Source of the DNA: Basfia succiniciproducens
GTDB taxonomy: Bacteria > Pseudomonadota > Gammaproteobacteria > Enterobacterales > Pasteurellaceae
Direction: 5' to 3'
DNA: 64,000 nt
Assembly: GCF_011455875.1 (NCBI RefSeq)
Contig: NZ_CP015031.1
Span: forward strand, 1,593,405 to 1,657,404
Within the stretch, counting starts at the first letter, position 1. Each line of letters opens with the position of its first letter. Below, piece after piece: positions 59,631 to 64,000 of the stretch. Under the pieces are notes generated by a model, which worked only from the letters and a program-made list of their open reading frames with translations, was not told the DNA's origin and did not search any database. The position numbers and the translations under genes are program-made.

Positions 59631-61442
59631 TTATATTTCTTCGTCCAGAATTTTTTGGATTTCCAGTTTAAGCTCTTCATCCTGTTCAAAAGCGATTTTC
59701 AGCATATCCGCATTGGTAAACATCGGTTTTTTCGGATCATAAACGTCCGCCATTAATTTTACGCTATGACGATCTTTGCCAAAGAACATATTGCCGATAC
59801 GGTGTACTTTTTCCTGTTCGATACCAAGCGTCGTTAAGGCTTGTTTGCCGGTTCTTAAGGCGCTGTCGAAGGTTTCCCTGATTTGTACGTTCGCCCCGGC
59901 CTGCGCTAATTCAAAAACATGATGGCGATCGTAAGCGCGGGCAATAATTTTTGCTTTTGGGTTGATTTGACGGATGTGCTGTACGATTTTAGTTGCCTGT
60001 TTGGTATTATCAATGGCGACAATCACCAGTTTGACCGTTTCAATTCCCGCTCTATGCAGCAGATCCGGGTGGCAGGCATCGCCGAAATAGCTGCGAATGC
60101 CGCGTTTTTTCATGCCGCTAACCAGTTTTGCGTCTTTATCAATAATAGTCGGTTGAAAACCGGATGCCCGCAATAAGTGGTTGACTATTTGACCAAACCG
60201 TCCTAATCCGATAAGAATGATGTCGTTTTGTTCTTCAATCACATCATTTTCCAGCACTTCTCTTACGGCAAATTTAGGCGCGATCCATTTTTGATAAATC
60301 ACAATAAAAAGCGGTGTTAATGCCATTGATAACACGACGATTGCCGTCATATTGGCATGCACTTCCGCGCTTATTACGCCTTGTAGTGTGGCAGAGGAAA
60401 ATAATACGAAAGCAAATTCACCGCCCTGCGCCATCAAAACTGCGCGATCCAGAGATTGTAGTTTGGTGGAGCCGGTAGCTCTGGCAACCGCATAAATAAT
60501 GATGCCTTTGGTTATCATCATAAGGAACAGTGCCGACACAATCATTTTCCAGTGATTTAAAACATGGGTTAAGTCCAGGCTCATTCCCACGCCTAAGAAA
60601 AACAAGCCGAGTAATAACCCTTTAAAAGGGTCAATATCCACTTCAAGCTGATGCCGGAAGCTGGAATTCGACAGCAATACGCCCGCTAAAAATGCACCCA
60701 TTGCCATTGATAAACCGGTGGCTTCCATTAATAAGGCGGAACCTAACACCACAAACAGCGCAACTGCGGTCATTAATTCCCGAATTTTGGTTTTCGCCAC
60801 TAGGCGGAATAACGGGTCAAGCAACCAAATGCCGGCAACAATCAGCAAGGCTAAACCGGCAAAAGAGACGATGATATGTTGCCATAGGGAATGGGATTGC
60901 AGTGAGTCTGCAGTTTGTGCGGGAGAGAGAATAGCAACTAAAGCCAATAAGGGTACAATCAGTAAATCTTCAAAAAGCAGCACGGCGATAATTCGGCGGC
61001 TCGGATCCGAGGTCATATCATTACGGTAACTTAGCGTTTGCATAACGATAGCGGTGGAAGTCAGCACAAAACCGCTTGCCGCAATAAATGAAAATTGTAA
61101 TGAAAAGTTATAAAGCAAGCCGATTGCGGTTAATGCACCCGTCGCACCAAGTACCTGAAGACTGCCCATGCCGAAAATATATTTGCGTAAGCCCCATAAT
61201 TGCTTCGGCTGTATTTCAAGCCCGACTAAAAACAGGAACATTACCACGCCAAGCTCGGCGATATGAATAATAGTGGTCGAATCGGTGAACAATGCCAGCC
61301 CAAAAGGTCCGATTGCCAGACCTGCGGCAAGGTAACCCAACACTGGGCCTAGACCGATTTTCTTAAATAAGGGCACGACAATGATTGCGGCACCTAAGAA
61401 AGTCACAATACTGACTAAATAATTTGCACCTTCGGTAACCAT
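59631..61442 (-). CDS. Kef-type (CPA2) potassium/proton antiporter with RCK domain
   Basis: The 603-residue protein has about twelve membrane segments (residues 1-385), including ELGVVMFLFLVGLEIQPKQL (about 68-87) and DPFKGLLLGLFFLGVGMSLD (about 266-285). A cytoplasmic KTN/RCK domain follows, with the nucleotide fold IILIGLGRFGQIVNHLL (about 404) and DKDAKLVSGMKKRGIRSYFG. It resembles E. coli KefB/KefC (601-620 aa), glutathione-gated K+ efflux systems that protect against electrophiles. No KefF/KefG partner is adjacent; a pirin is upstream instead. I cannot choose KefB or KefC. Confidence 0.87.
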   Translation of the reverse strand: MVTEGANYLVSIVTFLGAAIIVVPLFKKIGLGPVLGYLAAGLAIGPFGLALFTDSTTIIHIAELGVVMFLFLVGLEIQPKQLWGLRKYIFGMGSLQVLGATGALTAIGLLYNFSLQFSFIAASGFVLTSTAIVMQTLSYRNDMTSDPSRRIIAVLLFEDLLIVPLLALVAILSPAQTADSLQSHSLWQHIIVSFAGLALLIVAGIWLLDPLFRLVAKTKIRELMTAVALFVVLGSALLMEATGLSMAMGAFLAGVLLSNSSFRHQLEVDIDPFKGLLLGLFFLGVGMSLDLTHVLNHWKMIVSALFLMMITKGIIIYAVARATGSTKLQSLDRAVLMAQGGEFAFVLFSSATLQGVISAEVHANMTAIVVLSMALTPLFIVIYQKWIAPKFAVREVLENDVIEEQNDIILIGLGRFGQIVNHLLRASGFQPTIIDKDAKLVSGMKKRGIRSYFGDACHPDLLHRAGIETVKLVIVAIDNTKQATKIVQHIRQINPKAKIIARAYDRHHVFELAQAGANVQIRETFDSALRTGKQALTTLGIEQEKVHRIGNMFFGKDRHSVKLMADVYDPKKPMFTNADMLKIAFEQDEELKLEIQKILDEEI

Positions 61443-61458
61443 AATTTCTCCTTGGTAA

Positions 61459-61490
61459 AAATAAAATAAAGGCGGATTTTATTCCGCCTT
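61459..61490 (-). terminator. pirin terminator
   Basis: AAGGCGGA / TCCGCCTT stem with a 6-nt loop followed by TATTTTATTTT on the minus strand, between pirin and the antiporter gene. It may allow partial read-through. Confidence 0.8.
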
Positions 61491-61533
61491 AATATGGGGC
61501 GCAGAGATTTAAACCAATATCCGCACGCCTTAA

Positions 61534-62223
61534 TTATCGTAAATCGAACAACAAAAATTCCACCTCGTCCGAGGTTTCGATAGTTGCCAATTCTTCCGCG
61601 CTTATACCCAGCGCATCAGAAGTTGCAAGTGCGATATCATTAACCGTTAAATTACCTTTTACCACCTGCAGCCAGTAATTTCTGCGGGAATTTAACCCAA
61701 GCTCCACTTTTTGGTGTGCTTTATATTGGTGACGCCAAAGTTTCATATCCTGATAGACTTTGAACGATTCGCCTTCCGCATCGGGCGATAAAATCAATGT
61801 TGCCCCTTCTTTATCGGCAAACTGTTTTTGATCGTAACGGGGTTTAATGCCCTGTTCGTTCGGCATAATCCAGATTTGCAGAAGGTGCAAAAGCTCGCTT
61901 TCGCTCGGGTTAAATTCCGAATGATAGATACCGGTACCGGCAGACATAATTTGAAACTCGCCGGCAGTAAAGGTTTTCACATTGCCCATGCTGTCTTTGT
62001 GCGCAATGGCGCCTTGCAGCACATAGGTCAGAATCTCCATATCCTTGTGCGGATGGGTGCCGAACCCCATGGTCGGCTGAATGAAATCTTCATTGATCAC
62101 GCGCAAGTCGGAAAAATGCATATGATTGCGGTCGAAATAATCGGCAAAAGAGAAAGTATGGTAGCTGTCTAACCAACCGTGATTTGCATGTCCGCGCTCG
62201 TTGGATTTTCTTAATTGTAACAT
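61534..62223 (-). CDS. Pirin-family bicupin (YhhW-like quercetinase)
   Basis: The 229-residue bicupin has the metal-binding set GFGTHPHKDMEILTYVLQG (His57, His59) and AGTGIYHSEFNPSESELLHL (His about 101, Glu 103) in the N-terminal cupin; the second cupin is degenerate. Length and sequence fit YhhW/pirin proteins, of which the E. coli member has quercetin 2,3-dioxygenase activity in vitro. The natural substrate is unknown. It is divergent from the LysR gene and probably controlled by it. Confidence 0.88.
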   Translation of the reverse strand: MLQLRKSNERGHANHGWLDSYHTFSFADYFDRNHMHFSDLRVINEDFIQPTMGFGTHPHKDMEILTYVLQGAIAHKDSMGNVKTFTAGEFQIMSAGTGIYHSEFNPSESELLHLLQIWIMPNEQGIKPRYDQKQFADKEGATLILSPDAEGESFKVYQDMKLWRHQYKAHQKVELGLNSRRNYWLQVVKGNLTVNDIALATSDALGISAEELATIETSDEVEFLLFDLR

Positions 62224-62290
62224 AATTTATTTCCTCTATTTAATTTGTAGAACGCCAAATTGCGTTAGTGGGGTGATTTTATTTGAAGAT

Positions 62291-62349
62291 AAATTTGCAA
62301 CAAGATACAATTTTCAAAGAATATTTTGCAAAAATGGAAAGATAACATG
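62291..62349. promoter_or_regulatory. Duplicated control segment, pirin/lysR copy
   Basis: Second copy of the 59-bp segment at 59512-59570, located in the divergent gap between pirin and lysR and running into the lysR start codon. TTGCAA and TTTTGCA elements recur within it. LysR proteins typically bind such divergent gaps and regulate both sides. Confidence 0.7.
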
Positions 62350-63213
62350 AAAGAAATCAGTTTAGACGATATGCGGTTGTTTGTCTCCGTGGTGCAATCG
62401 GGCAGCCTGAGCCATGCCGGCGAATTAACCGGCATACCGGTTTCGCGGCTTAGCCGCCGTTTGACCCAACTCGAACAGGCCTTAGGTACGCAGTTGCTTA
62501 ATCGCGGGAAAAAAGGCGTAAGCTTAAATGAATTAGGCGAACGTTTTTTCGAACATTCGCAACAGATGCTGCAACAGGCGGAACTTGCCATTGAAAGCGT
62601 ACAAAAAAGTCTGGAAAACCCGAGCGGATTGCTGCGGATTTCCGTTGCCGCCGATATTTTCTATCTGTTTATTCAGCCGTATTTAGCTACCTATTTGAAT
62701 GAAAATCCGCAGGTCAATCTTGAGATAAACCTGAGTAATCAGAAAATCAATATGATTCAGGACGGTATTGATCTCGCCGTCAGAACCGGCATTATTGATA
62801 ATGAAAATGTGGTTGCCCGCCTGTGGAAAAAAATGGAATTCGGTGTATTTGCCAGCCAGGCTTATCTAGCCCAATACAGCGAACCGCAAAGCCCGAACGA
62901 TCTTTATCAACACCATATTATCAGCCAAATGCACACTCTGCCCTGGCGGTTTCAGCAAGGAAATCAAGAAGTAGCGGTGTTCCCTCACAGCAGGCTGACC
63001 TGCAACGATTTCGCTATCGTCGAACAGCAGCTCAAGCAGCATTCGGGCATTGGTATTTTGCCTATAACCAAAAATCATAACCGCTCGGATCTGATTCGAA
63101 TTTTAGCGGATTGGCAACTGCAAAGCGTGCCGGTTTCATTGATTTATTACCGCAACCGCGGCGCGATTGCTACGGTACGCAGCTTTGTGGAATTTTTGCA
63201 GCGATTGGTTTGA
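62347..63213 (+). CDS. LysR-family transcriptional regulator
   Basis: The start at 62347 gives 288 residues beginning MKEISLDDMRLFVSVVQSGS, with GGAAAG nine bases before; an ATG at 62326 lacks a site. The N-terminal winged helix (about 1-62) has SHAGELTGIPVSRLSRRLTQ as helix-turn-helix, and the C-terminal periplasmic-binding-like sensor covers about 90-285. It resembles the group beside pirin/DoxX genes. It is divergent from pirin and presumably controls pirin and doxX through the duplicated segment. Confidence 0.9.
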   Translation: MKEISLDDMRLFVSVVQSGSLSHAGELTGIPVSRLSRRLTQLEQALGTQLLNRGKKGVSLNELGERFFEHSQQMLQQAELAIESVQKSLENPSGLLRISVAADIFYLFIQPYLATYLNENPQVNLEINLSNQKINMIQDGIDLAVRTGIIDNENVVARLWKKMEFGVFASQAYLAQYSEPQSPNDLYQHHIISQMHTLPWRFQQGNQEVAVFPHSRLTCNDFAIVEQQLKQHSGIGILPITKNHNRSDLIRILADWQLQSVPVSLIYYRNRGAIATVRSFVEFLQRLV

Positions 63214-63387
63214 ATTTGAAATTTTGCCAAAATTGACCGCACTTTTAGAGAATCGTGCAAAAATCATAGAGCATTATGCTATTGTTTTTTGATAAAGAAA
63301 TTTATAATGCACTTGTTTTTTTATGAGGTACATTTGTGAAGAATAAACGTGCCTTAATTATTTTTTAATTATATTTTAGGAACTTTT

Positions 63388-64000
63388 ATGATAAACATCC
63401 CATCTTTAATTCAGGCGCAGCGTAATTTTTTTGCCAAAGGCGCCACAAAGTCACTCTCATTTCGTAAAGAACAGCTTTTACGGTTAAAAGCTTTATTAGA
63501 AGAAAATACGCAAGCTATTATTGAAACCCTAAAAATCGATTTAAATAAACCCGCCGATCAAGTTATGCTGGCGGAAATTTCACCGTTGATTCATGAAATT
63601 GATTACATGCTGGAAAATTTAGATCGCTTGGCGGCGCCTAAAGATGTGGAAAGCCCGGAAACTTTAAGCTTTTTTGGCACGGGTGAATATCACAGCCAAA
63701 TCATTTACGAACCCTACGGCGTAACCTTAAATATTTCCCCGTGGAATTATCCGATTCAGCTTTCAATCTCACCGATTATCGGCGCAATTGCTGCGGGTAA
63801 TACCGTAGTGTTGAAACCTTCCGAGTTTACCGCGGCGACTTCCGCCTTATTAAACCGTTTGGTTGCGCAGTATTTTGTCCCCGAATTTTTTGTGGTGATT
63901 GAAGGCGACGTGGAGGTAAATCAAGCGCTACTAGCGGAAAAATTCGACTATATTTTCTTCACCGGTAGCGTACCGGTCGGTCGCATCGTGATGGCGGCGG
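63388..64000 (+). CDS. Aldehyde dehydrogenase, 5' part
   Basis: The frame begins MINIPSLIQAQRNFFAKGAT, 9 bp after TTAGGAAC, and runs off the window end after 204 codons. Features of the ALDH superfamily are visible: ISPWNYPIQLSISPIIGAIA (about 119-138) with the catalytic-site Asn, GNTVVLKPSEFTAATSALLN, and the NAD-binding turn FFTGSVPVGRIVMAA at the edge. The pattern (short N-terminus, EPYGVTLNISPWNYP) is that of class 3-like NAD(P)+ aldehyde dehydrogenases. The catalytic cysteine lies beyond the window. Another uptake signal lies just after lysR at 63236. Confidence 0.88.
   Translation, partial: MINIPSLIQAQRNFFAKGATKSLSFRKEQLLRLKALLEENTQAIIETLKIDLNKPADQVMLAEISPLIHEIDYMLENLDRLAAPKDVESPETLSFFGTGEYHSQIIYEPYGVTLNISPWNYPIQLSISPIIGAIAAGNTVVLKPSEFTAATSALLNRLVAQYFVPEFFVVIEGDVEVNQALLAEKFDYIFFTGSVPVGRIVMAA

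Overview
The window is a Pasteurellaceae chromosome segment. The evidence is the many copies of the Haemophilus-type DNA uptake signal (AAGTGCGGT and its complement), often paired head-to-head as terminators, together with AT-leaning sequence and gammaproteobacterial gene orders (S10-spc-alpha, cyaY/lptM/lysA, malK-lamB-malM facing malEFG). A full maltose regulon with malT, malS and malPQ fits a rumen or capnophilic relative such as Basfia/Mannheimia succiniciproducens or Actinobacillus succinogenes better than Haemophilus influenzae; that species-level guess is inference.

Layout. 1-1413: 3' part of a YccS-type membrane protein. 1.7-15.7 kb: the complete S10, spc and alpha ribosomal-protein operons on the minus strand (rpsJ to rplQ, with secY, rpmJ and rpoA). 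Their promoters, the S10 leader, an S10 terminator and a conserved S4-binding leader ahead of rpsM are visible. 15.8-28.3 kb: housekeeping and transport genes: ansB, a CLC antiporter, dusA, an orphan DppA-like binding protein, an MdtD-like MFS pump, mobA-mobB, yihD-dsbA, maoP, an ABM-domain protein, proS and pdxH. 28.4-45.8 kb: one continuous maltose/maltodextrin locus: malM, lamB and malK on the minus strand; malE, malF, malG and malS on the plus strand; malT on the minus strand; malP-malQ on the plus strand. LamB imports maltodextrins, MalS trims them in the periplasm, MalEFGK transports them, MalPQ degrades them and MalT regulates. 45.9-52.5 kb: ydhF, ldhA, recQ-cyaY, the tiny lipoprotein gene lptM, lysA and a glutathione S-transferase.

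52.5-59.0 kb is the accessory part. A minus-strand operon runs marR, a six-TM ABC-type membrane protein without an ATPase domain, an AcrA-like lipoprotein adaptor, an AcrB-like RND pump and a DUF1330 protein. It starts from a strong promoter overlapped by two near-identical MarR-type inverted repeats. It is bordered by gene debris: a frameshifted relic below DUF1330, and C-terminal stubs of a quinone oxidoreductase and a metallo-beta-lactamase-fold hydrolase above marR. The quinone oxidoreductase stub ends in a perfect hairpin of two inverted copies of TGCCTGTCTGAA, which matches a Neisseriaceae DNA uptake sequence dialect. This suggests transfer between naturally competent families.

59.0-63.2 kb carries doxX, a Kef-type antiporter, a pirin and a divergent LysR regulator. 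The doxX upstream region and the pirin/lysR intergenic region share a 59-bp near-duplicate that is likely the LysR control region. The window ends inside an aldehyde dehydrogenase gene. I see no rRNA, tRNA, CRISPR array, prophage or insertion sequence.
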